Below are positions 18,618-25,900 of a stretch of DNA of 64,000 bases, one piece after another. The DNA comes from UBA6059 sp964351595 (GTDB lineage Bacteria > Bacteroidota > Bacteroidia > Cytophagales > Cyclobacteriaceae). Each line of letters begins with the position of its first letter. Position 1 is the first letter of the stretch. The translations under genes were made by a program, and so were the position numbers. Where the stretch lies: NCBI GenBank assembly GCA_964351595.1, contig CAYGOT010000013.1, positions 23,447-87,446 of the forward strand. Direction: 5' to 3'. A model generated the notes under the pieces. That model was not told where the DNA came from. It saw only the letters and a list, made by a program, of their open reading frames with translations, and searched no databases.

Positions 18618-19072
18618 TTATTCATTTGTCGGATAACCTCAGCATAGTTGGCATACTCTAGATGCTTCACTACCCTGGCTGTATGGTCAAGCACCACTAT
18701 TGATACCACATTATAGGAGACAACTGAACTATCATTAGAAAGCGCATTTCGATAAGAAATCATGCCTGAGGAGACGCCCAGATGACCTGTGGTGAACTCT
18801 ACTGAAGTCCTCCAGGACAAATCTGCGACCCCCTCAAATAATTTCGATAGCGTAAGAATAAGCGTGTCTTTATTTGTAAATAGTAGTTCGCTCCCCAGAA
18901 CCTCGGCGGTCTCGTCGTGGAAGTAGATGCTATCACTCAACAGGTCAGCCATGGCTTGAACATTGCCCGTGTGATAAGCTTTGAAATAGTCAGAGACGTT
19001 TTTCTCCATCCTGTCTTGACTTCTTAGCGTATGTGACACGACTATGGCTAATAATAATACAAGTATCTTCAT
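18614..19072 (-). CDS. secreted NTF2/SnoaL-like protein
   Basis: A 152-residue exported protein: signal peptide MKILVLLLAIVVSHTLRSQ, then a SnoaL-type alpha+beta fold with the pattern VSDYFKAYHTGNVQAMADLL and IYFHDETAEVLG. Such domains bind small molecules or act as small enzymes; no catalytic set is apparent, so no activity is proposed. First gene of a three-gene operon with the hydrolase and the broken VOC gene. The 95 bases upstream contain an 8-base inverted repeat that could be an operator. Confidence 0.75.
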   Translation of the reverse strand: MKILVLLLAIVVSHTLRSQDRMEKNVSDYFKAYHTGNVQAMADLLSDSIYFHDETAEVLGSELLFTNKDTLILTLSKLFEGVADLSWRTSVEFTTGHLGVSSGMISYRNALSNDSSVVSYNVVSIVVLDHTARVVKHLEYANYAEVIRQMNK

Positions 19073-19128
19073 GATTTCAATTTGTGAGCAAACTTTGAAA
19101 CAATGATAGATATCCTAAGTAAGGCGCT

Positions 19129-19152
19129 GGTTTCATTCCGGCTTATGAAACC
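19129..19152. promoter_or_regulatory. inverted repeat between the AraC-type gene and the NTF2-hydrolase operon
   Basis: Perfect 8-base arms GGTTTCAT (19129-19136) and ATGAAACC (19145-19152) around an 8-base loop, 57 bases before the NTF2-like start and 16 after the end of the regulator gene. No T tract follows it on the minus strand, which speaks against a simple terminator of the regulator gene and leaves an operator as an option. Confidence 0.4.
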
Positions 19153-19167
19153 AAATTTTTTATTCGC

Positions 19168-20259
19168 TTAGGTAGCAATGGTTGACTTCAGCTGGTTTTG
19201 AAACTCGCTTGGAGAGTGACCGACAAACTTTTTGAAGGCTCTGTAGAATGTCACTTTGTTGTTGAATCCTGACGATAACGCTATCGCTAATAAGTTCATT
19301 CTCGGGTCATTGATGTGAAGCTCAATGAGTCGCTGAGCCTCTATCACCCTCAGTCTGTTGATGGTCTCTTTGAAGGCATCCTGATAGGTCATTCTAAACA
19401 ATTCACCCATTCTATCGCTACCCATTCCTAGCTGATGAGCTAGTCCGTTCAGCGTCAACCCATCGTCTAAATAGGCTTTTTCATGCTCAATCTTATCTCG
19501 CAATCGTGACTGATCGATTTCTGAAGGGGGTTTAGATGGATTGAAGACGGGCCATCTGGAGTTCCCCATTAAAAACCAGGCGATTAGCTGAATGGTAAAA
19601 CTTGAAAACACCATTACAGCATTACCAAAAAGATCGATTGAGAAATGACCGGTACCTATGGCGACATACAGAACTACCTTAATCAAATATGCCCCAATGT
19701 AGACCAACAGAGCGTTGGATATCAAGGTTGCCTGACCGTTTGCATTGAGGGGGAGCAGATTGCGAACATTGCTAATGATCCCCCATGTCAGATAGTAATA
19801 AATACCATGAATGATATTGTACATGGTGAAGAATAGTATACCAGACAGACTGCTCGTCCAAATATCACCTTTGACTGAATTGAGATATGCAAGTTTGGTC
19901 TCTGGGGCGGAAAAAATTAAAGGAGCGAAGAGCACAACATACACTAAGAACGGTAATAGATGCACCCACTGATGTCGACTCATAGTGGCCGACCTATCAA
20001 AATAGGCCTTAGCAAAAAAATAAACCAGCACCGGACGACAGATCGCCAGAGGGTATGATAGGCCGAGCAAATAAGGAAAATCAGAAAGCCCATCTCTTAG
20101 ATATAATAGCTGTTCGGCGAGTATATACGCTTCTAACAGAAGCAGTATACCCATAAACCTGAGCGGTCGTATTTTACCTTGCTTTATAAGTAAGAATGCT
20201 CCAAGCAAGACAGATTGAGCGATCCCGAATCCTGCTATAAATTCTATAAGTTCACTCAT
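19168..20259 (-). CDS. AraC-family regulator with N-terminal membrane domain
   Basis: Transcription factor of 363 residues joining about seven hydrophobic helices (residues 1-230) to a C-terminal AraC-type double helix-turn-helix (about 260-360). The DNA-binding part shows GLAHQLGMGSDRMGELFRM, then ALSSGFNNKVTFYRAFKKF and GHSPSEFQ, the family signature. The ATG at 20259 is preferred because the first membrane helix follows at once; a frame extends to 20334 but adds no matching sequence. This domain combination is common in Bacteroidota and suggests sensing at the membrane. It lies directly upstream of the NTF2-hydrolase-VOC genes on the same strand and is their likely regulator. Confidence 0.88.
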   Translation of the reverse strand: MSELIEFIAGFGIAQSVLLGAFLLIKQGKIRPLRFMGILLLLEAYILAEQLLYLRDGLSDFPYLLGLSYPLAICRPVLVYFFAKAYFDRSATMSRHQWVHLLPFLVYVVLFAPLIFSAPETKLAYLNSVKGDIWTSSLSGILFFTMYNIIHGIYYYLTWGIISNVRNLLPLNANGQATLISNALLVYIGAYLIKVVLYVAIGTGHFSIDLFGNAVMVFSSFTIQLIAWFLMGNSRWPVFNPSKPPSEIDQSRLRDKIEHEKAYLDDGLTLNGLAHQLGMGSDRMGELFRMTYQDAFKETINRLRVIEAQRLIELHINDPRMNLLAIALSSGFNNKVTFYRAFKKFVGHSPSEFQNQLKSTIAT

Positions 20260-20310
20260 GACCTTGGGGTATGATGTCAGATAATTTAGCTTAATATAAA
20301 ATAAGCTATA

Positions 20311-20360
20311 AAAATGAAAAACCTCAACCAACACTGATATTGACCAGTGCAGGGTGAGGT
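20311..20360 (-). terminator. terminator of ndk
   Basis: Read on the minus strand: stem ACCTCA..CC..CACTG, loop of about eight, then CAGTG..GG..TGAGGT with two small internal bulges, followed by TTTTCATTTT. It begins 28 bases after the ndk stop and separates ndk from the AraC-type gene. Confidence 0.65.
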
Positions 20361-20388
20361 ATGGAATAGTAGGTAATAAGAGTTGTTT

Positions 20389-20808
20389 TTAGAACTTCTC
20401 TACTTCGGAGAAGAAGAAACCGCCTTCTATTTGTGCGTTTTCGTCAGAGTCACTACCGTGAATCGCGTTAGCCTCGATCGACTTAGCAAACATTTTTCTT
20501 ATCGTGCCTTCGTCCGCTTTTGTTGGGTCAGTTGCACCGATCAATTTTCTGAAGTCTTCTACAGCATTATCTTTTTCCAGGATCATTGGAATGATAGCAC
20601 CAGAAGACATATAGCTGCAAAGGTCAGCGTAAAAAGGACGCTCCTTATGTACTTCGTAAAACTCACCTGCTCTTTCTGCTGAAAGCTTTGTCAACTTCAT
20701 TGCTTTGATTGAAAATCCAGCCTCCTCGATCATCTTGATAATCGCGCCACTGTTCCCAGCGCCAAAAGCGTCAGGCTTAATCATTGTGAATGTGATATTA
20801 CTTGCCAT
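20389..20808 (-). CDS. ndk: nucleoside diphosphate kinase
   Basis: Transfers the gamma phosphate of ATP to nucleoside diphosphates via a phosphohistidine. The 139-residue protein has the usual length and motifs: TMIKPDAFGAGNSGAIIKMI near the N-terminus, YEVHKERPFYADLCSYMSSG, and the active-site block NAIHGSDSDENAQIE, where the histidine is phosphorylated. Stands alone, with a perfect -7 box upstream and a bulged-stem terminator downstream, so it is a single-gene transcript. Confidence 0.97.
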   Translation of the reverse strand: MASNITFTMIKPDAFGAGNSGAIIKMIEEAGFSIKAMKLTKLSAERAGEFYEVHKERPFYADLCSYMSSGAIIPMILEKDNAVEDFRKLIGATDPTKADEGTIRKMFAKSIEANAIHGSDSDENAQIEGGFFFSEVEKF

Positions 20809-20846
20809 TGTGTTCTCTTCTTGAGTTTTGTTAACAATTTGAGGCG

Positions 20847-20854
20847 CAAAGGTA
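20847..20854 (-). promoter_or_regulatory. candidate -7 box of ndk
   Basis: Minus strand TACCTTTG matches TAnnTTTG, 38 bases before the ndk start. The -33 position shows only a weak TTTTAG. Confidence 0.5.
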
Positions 20855-21048
20855 AGTGAATGAAATAATAACTAAAACCTATGTTGTAATCATTGATGCA
20901 GTACAGCCACCTTCATCATAAGTAGATATTTAGCCGACGGGTAGCCCAAAAGTGACTTGAACAGGCTATCTCTCGTGGTTGTGGCACCTTGGTTTTGATA
21001 CTTATTATACACACTTTTGCACTTCAATTTTCCGCTAATAGTGGTTGA

Positions 21049-22071
21049 ATGCAAAATATAGAGGCCTTTCGAGAAGCTATCAGTCGACCACAACGGATAG
21101 TTATTACCACCCATATCAAGCCAGATGCTGATGCCCTTGGATCCTCCTTGGGGTTGGCTAATTATCTGATAAGCAAGGGGCATCATGTGCAGGTGATCAC
21201 GCCTACCAATTATCCGAGCTTTCTTAACTGGATGTATGGCAATGATGGCGTTCTTATTTTCAAAGATGGCGGTGAGCAACAATCTGCTGAGTTGGTATCG
21301 AATGCTGACCTAATATTCTGCCTGGATTTTTCTAGTCTCAAAAGGATTGAGGAGCTGGGAGCTTTGGTGCAGCAGTCGCCGGCCAGGAAGGTACTCATTG
21401 ATCACCATCTCGACCCGGAGGACTTTGCTGATTTCACTTTGTGGAATACCAACGCAGCGGCTACAGCTGAATTGGTTTATGAACTGATCAAAGAGTTAGA
21501 TGACCTGGACAAAATTACCCCGGCGATAGCCGACTGCTTGTATGCAGGGATCATGACTGATACGGGTTCTTTTAAGCACTCCTCAACCTCCAGCAATGTA
21601 CACCGGATAGTGGCAGACCTGATTGATAGAGGTGCCAATATAAGTGTGGTGAGCAAGCTTATTTATGATAATAACAGTCTCAGTAGGCTCAAGCTCATAG
21701 GCTTTGCACTTGCAGATCGACTTACAGTATTTGACAACCTTAAGGTGGCCTATATCACCCTCAGCAATGAGGATTTAAATCGCTTCAACTATCAAACGGG
21801 AGATACGGAAGGCCTGGTCAATTACGCCCTTTCGATCAAAGGCATTGCAATGGCGGCTATAATCATCGAAAGAGAGGATAAGGTGAAGCTGTCTTTCAGA
21901 TCATTTGGAGATGTGGCAGTGAATGATTTGGCCAGGAAATACTTCAACGGTGGAGGACATAAGAATGCCGCGGGTGGCGCATCGGATGAGACACTTGAAG
22001 AAACAGTGTCAAAGTTCAGGAAGGTAGTGCTCGAGCATAGAGATAGATTTGTACAAAAAGTAAATGCATAG
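21049..22071 (+). CDS. nrnA: DHH-family oligoribonuclease / pAp phosphatase
   Basis: Bifunctional phosphoesterase that degrades short RNA oligomers to mononucleotides and, in characterised relatives, dephosphorylates 3'-phosphoadenosine 5'-phosphate. The 340 residues show TTHIKPDADALGSSLGLANY (first metal motif), CLDFSSLKRI, the name-giving DHH in VLIDHHLDPEDFADF, and the C-terminal DHHA1 motif GGGHKNAAGGAS that binds substrate. Cytosolic. Starts a tight plus-strand run with three FKBP lipoproteins, rdgB and udk; spacing to the next gene is three bases. Confidence 0.93.
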   Translation: MQNIEAFREAISRPQRIVITTHIKPDADALGSSLGLANYLISKGHHVQVITPTNYPSFLNWMYGNDGVLIFKDGGEQQSAELVSNADLIFCLDFSSLKRIEELGALVQQSPARKVLIDHHLDPEDFADFTLWNTNAAATAELVYELIKELDDLDKITPAIADCLYAGIMTDTGSFKHSSTSSNVHRIVADLIDRGANISVVSKLIYDNNSLSRLKLIGFALADRLTVFDNLKVAYITLSNEDLNRFNYQTGDTEGLVNYALSIKGIAMAAIIIEREDKVKLSFRSFGDVAVNDLARKYFNGGGHKNAAGGASDETLEETVSKFRKVVLEHRDRFVQKVNA

Positions 22072-22074
22072 ATA

Positions 22075-22971
22075 ATGTTGAAAAGAATAATGACACTGGC
22101 TGTAGCGGGTGTGCTGATGTATGGTTGTGCCAGCGATTCAAATGAAATAACAACTGATTCTGGAATGAAAGTGACTTTCCTCAATAAAGGGGAAGCCGAA
22201 GTGGGTCCCGAAGATGGTCAAATCCTAACGCTGAATATGCGCTATGAGGACGAGCGAGGCGTGGAGCTTTTTAATACCGATAAGCAAGGTGGGCCTGTGG
22301 CGATGCAATATATCGACTCTGTTTGGTCGCAAAGTGGCTTGATCTATGAGGCGCTCAGAGTATTGAAGAAAGGTGATAGTGTAACCTTCCAGCTACCGGC
22401 CAACGACTTCTACGTCAATACCTTTGACATGGAGGTGCCGGATTCAATTGCTCCTAATAGCCAAATCACTTTCAACATAGGGCTGGTTGACAATATGTCA
22501 AGAGATGAGTACATCGCCTATCAGCGCCAAGTCTACGAAAAGCAGCAGGCGGAGATGGCTATGACGATGGATCAGAAGCTTGAGGAGGATGGTCAGACTA
22601 TCGATCAGTACTTGAGCGATAACAATATTGAGGCACAGTCCACAGCGTCAGGCCTGAGATATGTGATTACAGAAGAGGGTAGCGGACCATCACCCGAGAC
22701 GGGTCAGACTGTATCTGTACACTATCGTGGAATGCTCATGGATGGCACTCAGTTTGATGCCTCTTATGACAGGGGCGCACCATTGGACTTTCCGATAGGA
22801 CAAGGCCAGGTGATCCGGGGATGGGATGAAGGCATAGCACTTCTAAATAAAGGAGCCAAGGCAACCTTATACATTCCTAGCCCATTGGCTTATGGAGAGC
22901 GGGGTGCTGGTAGTGTGATTCCACCTTTTGCGATATTGAAGTTTGATGTTGAGTTGGTCGACTTTCAATAA
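22075..22971 (+). CDS. lipoprotein with two FKBP-type domains, the second canonical
   Basis: Peptidyl-prolyl isomerase family lipoprotein of 298 residues, lipobox MYGCAS near residue 18. Residues about 25-150 form a degenerate FKBP-like domain (LTLNMRYEDERG, VTFQLPANDFYV) and residues about 190-298 a canonical one with VSVHYRGMLMDGTQFDASYD, GQVIRGWDEGIALLNKG and IPSPLAYGERGAGSVIPP, all key pocket residues present. Expected in the outer or inner membrane facing the periplasm, assisting folding of exported proteins. First of three adjacent FKBP lipoprotein genes. Flavobacterial GldI is a protein of this general type, but I see nothing that proves a gliding role here. Confidence 0.88.
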   Translation: MLKRIMTLAVAGVLMYGCASDSNEITTDSGMKVTFLNKGEAEVGPEDGQILTLNMRYEDERGVELFNTDKQGGPVAMQYIDSVWSQSGLIYEALRVLKKGDSVTFQLPANDFYVNTFDMEVPDSIAPNSQITFNIGLVDNMSRDEYIAYQRQVYEKQQAEMAMTMDQKLEEDGQTIDQYLSDNNIEAQSTASGLRYVITEEGSGPSPETGQTVSVHYRGMLMDGTQFDASYDRGAPLDFPIGQGQVIRGWDEGIALLNKGAKATLYIPSPLAYGERGAGSVIPPFAILKFDVELVDFQ

Positions 22972-23002
22972 TTAGTGGAAGTCCACCGTTAGATTGTTCT
23001 GA

Positions 23003-23530
23003 ATGAAAAGAAGAATAATGGAGAAGTTGAAGGTAGCGGTCTTTTTGTCGACTATAGCGTTCTTTACTGGATGTAGTGATCTAGATGATAATTTTGCTGG
23101 AGTCAGTCGCTCACCACAGGAGCAGTTGGCCTTTGATATCGTCAGGATAGAGGGGTATCTGGAGGAAAATGATCTTACAGGGTTTAGCCAAACGGCTGAA
23201 GGTCTTTTTTATAAGATAGAGGAAGAGGGAAACGGTATTGCGCCTCGAGAGGGGCAAACTGTCTTCATAGACTATTTAGGCACTACTGTTGAGCGCACTG
23301 TTTTTGATCAATCTCCCGAGGGTATCCCCTTTGAGTTTGTATTGGGTGTGGGAGAAGTGATCGACGGCTGGGATTTAGGAATACCTCTCTTCAACGAGGA
23401 TGGTAGTGGTTCCTTGATTGTCCCATCAACTCTGGCCTTTGGTCCTGAGGGTGCGACAGCCGGAGGTAACTTTCCCATACAGCCTAACTCAATTCTCATA
23501 TTTGATATAAAAATCGTAGCGCTTAGATAG
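23003..23530 (+). CDS. FKBP-type peptidyl-prolyl isomerase lipoprotein
   Basis: Single-domain 175-residue lipoprotein (lipobox FFTGC). After a short linker with PQEQLAFDIVRIEGYLEEN, a pattern repeated in its neighbours, comes an FKBP domain: TVFIDYLGTTVERTVFDQS, GEVIDGWDLGIPLFNEDG (pocket Trp kept), and PSTLAFGPEGA ending in IQPNSILIFDIKIV. Either ATG at 23003 or the one at 23018 could start it; the second gives a more typical signal length. One base separates it from the next FKBP gene. Confidence 0.87.
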   Translation: MKRRIMEKLKVAVFLSTIAFFTGCSDLDDNFAGVSRSPQEQLAFDIVRIEGYLEENDLTGFSQTAEGLFYKIEEEGNGIAPREGQTVFIDYLGTTVERTVFDQSPEGIPFEFVLGVGEVIDGWDLGIPLFNEDGSGSLIVPSTLAFGPEGATAGGNFPIQPNSILIFDIKIVALR

Positions 23531-23531
23531 T

Positions 23532-24173
23532 ATGAAAAAATATTCTGCCTGTTTGATCATTTTGACGGTAGGAGCAATGATGTTGTTTGCTTCTTGTTCG
23601 GATGATAACTTGACTATCGTTGACAATACAGAGCCAATACAGTCTCCAGAGGATAGCCTGGCTCAACTCGTAGAAGATAATCTATTGATTGATGCTTACC
23701 TATCGGAAAATGCAGTGGATGAGGTTTTTACGACGGCTGCAGGAGCGCGGTATTATTTATTGCAAGAGGGACAAAAAGGAGGAAAGCCTGAACTCAACGA
23801 TATAGTTTCAATTAACTTCATCGGTAAGTATCTCGATGGTACAATCTTCGACTCCAACATTGAGTCAGTTGCCGATCCTGAGGTGATAGGTAAGTCAAAC
23901 AACGATTTTTCTGTCTGGAGATTCAACTATACAGTTGATGGGCGTCAGCTCGGCTTCACCGGCCAATACGGTTACCTTACTTTGATGCCAGAGTTAAAAA
24001 TAGGTATCGGTGCTGCTCTTGGCCTAATGGATGAAGGCTCTAAAGCCATGATCATTTTACCCTCCGCAATAGGATTGGGGCCTTATGGCTTTGACAATAA
24101 CTCTGGTTTTGCAATTCCTGAAAATACTGTGCTCTTGTTTGAAATTAGCCTGGTTCAGGTCCGCAATAACTAG
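23532..24173 (+). CDS. FKBP-like lipoprotein, degenerate active site
   Basis: Third FKBP-like lipoprotein of the row, 213 residues, lipobox MLFASC. It keeps the shared linker (EDSLAQLVEDNLLIDAYLSEN) and FKBP framework VSINFIGKYLDGTIFDSN and IPENTVLLFEISLV, but at the place of the GWDEG motif it reads GAALGLMDEG, so the tryptophan that floors the proline pocket is missing. It also has an insertion around the central flap. Probably binds or scaffolds rather than isomerises; that is inference. Three bases before rdgB. Confidence 0.82.
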   Translation: MKKYSACLIILTVGAMMLFASCSDDNLTIVDNTEPIQSPEDSLAQLVEDNLLIDAYLSENAVDEVFTTAAGARYYLLQEGQKGGKPELNDIVSINFIGKYLDGTIFDSNIESVADPEVIGKSNNDFSVWRFNYTVDGRQLGFTGQYGYLTLMPELKIGIGAALGLMDEGSKAMIILPSAIGLGPYGFDNNSGFAIPENTVLLFEISLVQVRNN

Positions 24174-24176
24174 CTA

Positions 24177-24752
24177 ATGACCATCTGCTTTGCTACCAAC
24201 AACCCGAACAAGCTGAGGGAAATCCGTCAGTTGCTTGGAGATAAGATCGAGATCAAAAGCCTCGAAGACATTGGTTGTGGAGAAGAGTTGCCCGAGACTT
24301 CTGATACACTGGAAGGCAACTCTCTCGAGAAAGCGCAATATGTCTATGATCACTACGCTGTAGATTGTTTCGCTGATGATACAGGGTTGGAGGTTGCTGC
24401 GCTGGATGGAGCACCCGGCGTATACACCGCTAGGTACGCTGGTGAGGAGCGTAGCAATATTGCCAACACGGAGCTACTTCTCAAGAACCTTCAGGGTGTG
24501 ACCCATCGCTTTGCCCAGTTCAAGACAGTCATCACACTAATCCAGGGCGGCAAGTCTGTACAATTTCTGGGAGTGGCCGGAGGTGAGATTACCGATCAGT
24601 TGCATGGCGAAAAAGGATTCGGGTACGATCCGGTCTTTAGGCCCTCAGGGTATCAGCACACCTTTGCTGAGATGAGTGCTGAAGAGAAAAATGCCATTTC
24701 ACATCGGGGACAGGCGATTGCCAAGCTGGTCGATTACTTAAAACAGCATTAG
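24177..24752 (+). CDS. rdgB: non-canonical purine NTP pyrophosphatase (RdgB/HAM1)
   Basis: Hydrolyses ITP, dITP and XTP to monophosphates and keeps deaminated purines out of nucleic acids. The 191 residues show ATNNPNKLREIRQLLG at the start, ADDTGLEVAALDGAPGVYTA, ARYAG, and GEKGFGYDPVFRPSG, plus the late SHRGQAIAKL; all standard. Its stop TAG shares a base with a GTG that could start the following gene, though the ATG 18 bases on is likelier. Part of the nrnA-FKBP-rdgB-udk run, joining two nucleotide-metabolism genes to a lipoprotein set. Confidence 0.95.
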   Translation: MTICFATNNPNKLREIRQLLGDKIEIKSLEDIGCGEELPETSDTLEGNSLEKAQYVYDHYAVDCFADDTGLEVAALDGAPGVYTARYAGEERSNIANTELLLKNLQGVTHRFAQFKTVITLIQGGKSVQFLGVAGGEITDQLHGEKGFGYDPVFRPSGYQHTFAEMSAEEKNAISHRGQAIAKLVDYLKQH

Positions 24753-24769
24753 TGCCTACATTTACCGCC

Positions 24770-25393
24770 ATGGATAATCCTACCATTATAGGTATTACCG
24801 GCGGTAGCGGTTCCGGGAAGACCTATTTCCTCAATCACCTGTTGGACCAATATTCCCCTGATGAAGTATGTCTGATCTCTCAAGACAACTACTATCGGGA
24901 GCGTGATTCTCAGCCCGTAGATGAAAATGGTGTCAAAAACTTCGACACTCCTGGCGGCATTGATCATGAGGCGTTCGCCAGAGACGTGGCAAAGCTGAAG
25001 TCGGGACAAGAGGTGCATCGGCTGGAATACACTTTCAACAATCCTGATGTGGAGCCGAGAATGCTGGTGTTCAAGCCTGCACCGATCATTGTCGTTGAAG
25101 GCATTTTCGTGTTTTACTTCAAAGAGGTGTCCGCTCTGCTAGACTTGCGAATCTTTATTGAGGCGCAGAACTATCTCATGCTCAAGCGCAGGATCATAAG
25201 AGACGCCAAAGAGCGCGGCTATGATCTCGAAGATGTGCTGTACAGATATGAAAAGCACGTTGCACCCACTTACCACAAATACATAGAGCCATTTAAGCAT
25301 TCGGCTGACTTGATCATTCCCAACAATTCAGATTTCAAGAATGCCCTCAGCGTATTGCTGGCTTATTTCAACGGTATCCTGGGAGGCAAGTAG
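24770..25393 (+). CDS. udk: uridine kinase
   Basis: Phosphorylates uridine and cytidine in pyrimidine salvage. Start ATG at 24770 (MDNPTIIGITGGSGSGKT) puts the P-loop GGSGSGKT at residues 10-17 as in relatives; the GTG at 24752 would add six residues without support. Further marks are SQDNYYRERD, NFDTPGGIDHEAF, PIIVVEGIFVFY and RRIIRDAKERGYD, and the end is about as long as usual (207 residues). Cytosolic; last gene of the run before the small membrane protein. Confidence 0.93.
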   Translation: MDNPTIIGITGGSGSGKTYFLNHLLDQYSPDEVCLISQDNYYRERDSQPVDENGVKNFDTPGGIDHEAFARDVAKLKSGQEVHRLEYTFNNPDVEPRMLVFKPAPIIVVEGIFVFYFKEVSALLDLRIFIEAQNYLMLKRRIIRDAKERGYDLEDVLYRYEKHVAPTYHKYIEPFKHSADLIIPNNSDFKNALSVLLAYFNGILGGK

Positions 25394-25434
25394 CGATCAT
25401 TCCACGTAGCTGTGGGTTTTTGCCATTTATTAGA

Positions 25435-25442
25435 TACTTTTG
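25435..25442 (+). promoter_or_regulatory. candidate -7 box directly before a start codon
   Basis: TACTTTTG matches TAnnTTTG and ends eight bases before the ATG at 25451, so the transcript would have almost no leader. The expected -33 TTG is only seen too close (25420-25422). Confidence 0.45.
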
Positions 25443-25450
25443 TGCCCTGC

Positions 25451-25816
25451 ATGAAAAACCGCATGTTTTCATATTTCGATACTAAGCGTCTAAGCCTGAT
25501 TTTGGGCTTGGTAACGGCGATTTTGGTATTAGGCTCCACCACATTGCAATATGAAGTGGATCAGAAGCCAGTAGAGAAAACATCGACGGTCAATGAAGAT
25601 GGTGCCGAGCACCCCACTTCTACTACTCAGATCAGTAGTTTTCAGGCGGTAGCCCAAATCATAAATGTCCAGCTGGCGATTCCATTACTTCTCTACTTTG
25701 GAGAAATCAATGAGGTGGAAGACCAGGTGGCTCAACCGTCATGGCTATCCTCCGATCACTACTCTCAATTCCTGAAGACATTATTTCGGCGTATCATATC
25801 CCCTAATGCGCCCTAG
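25451..25816 (+). CDS. small membrane protein of unknown function
   Basis: Not recognised. About 121 residues from the ATG at 25451, chosen because a -7 box sits just upstream. One clear membrane segment near the N-terminus (LSLILGLVTAILVLGSTTL), a polar acidic middle, a second moderately hydrophobic stretch VQLAIPLLLYFGEI, and a basic C-terminal end LFRRIISPNAP. It sits between udk and secDF on the same strand, 84 bases before secDF, which might mean it serves the membrane, but no function can be claimed. Confidence 0.55.
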   Translation: MKNRMFSYFDTKRLSLILGLVTAILVLGSTTLQYEVDQKPVEKTSTVNEDGAEHPTSTTQISSFQAVAQIINVQLAIPLLLYFGEINEVEDQVAQPSWLSSDHYSQFLKTLFRRIISPNAP

Positions 25817-25900
25817 TAGGTTCCTATTTTGAGCAACTTATCATATAGGGCTTTCGCCCAAAACAGTACCATTTAATTCATTCAAAATTCATAAATAATC

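Noticed and set aside
20890..21048. Possible small gene or RNA between ndk and nrnA
   Set aside because: Only shadow frames overlapping nrnA on the other strand were found, and no hairpin or tRNA-like fold was seen.
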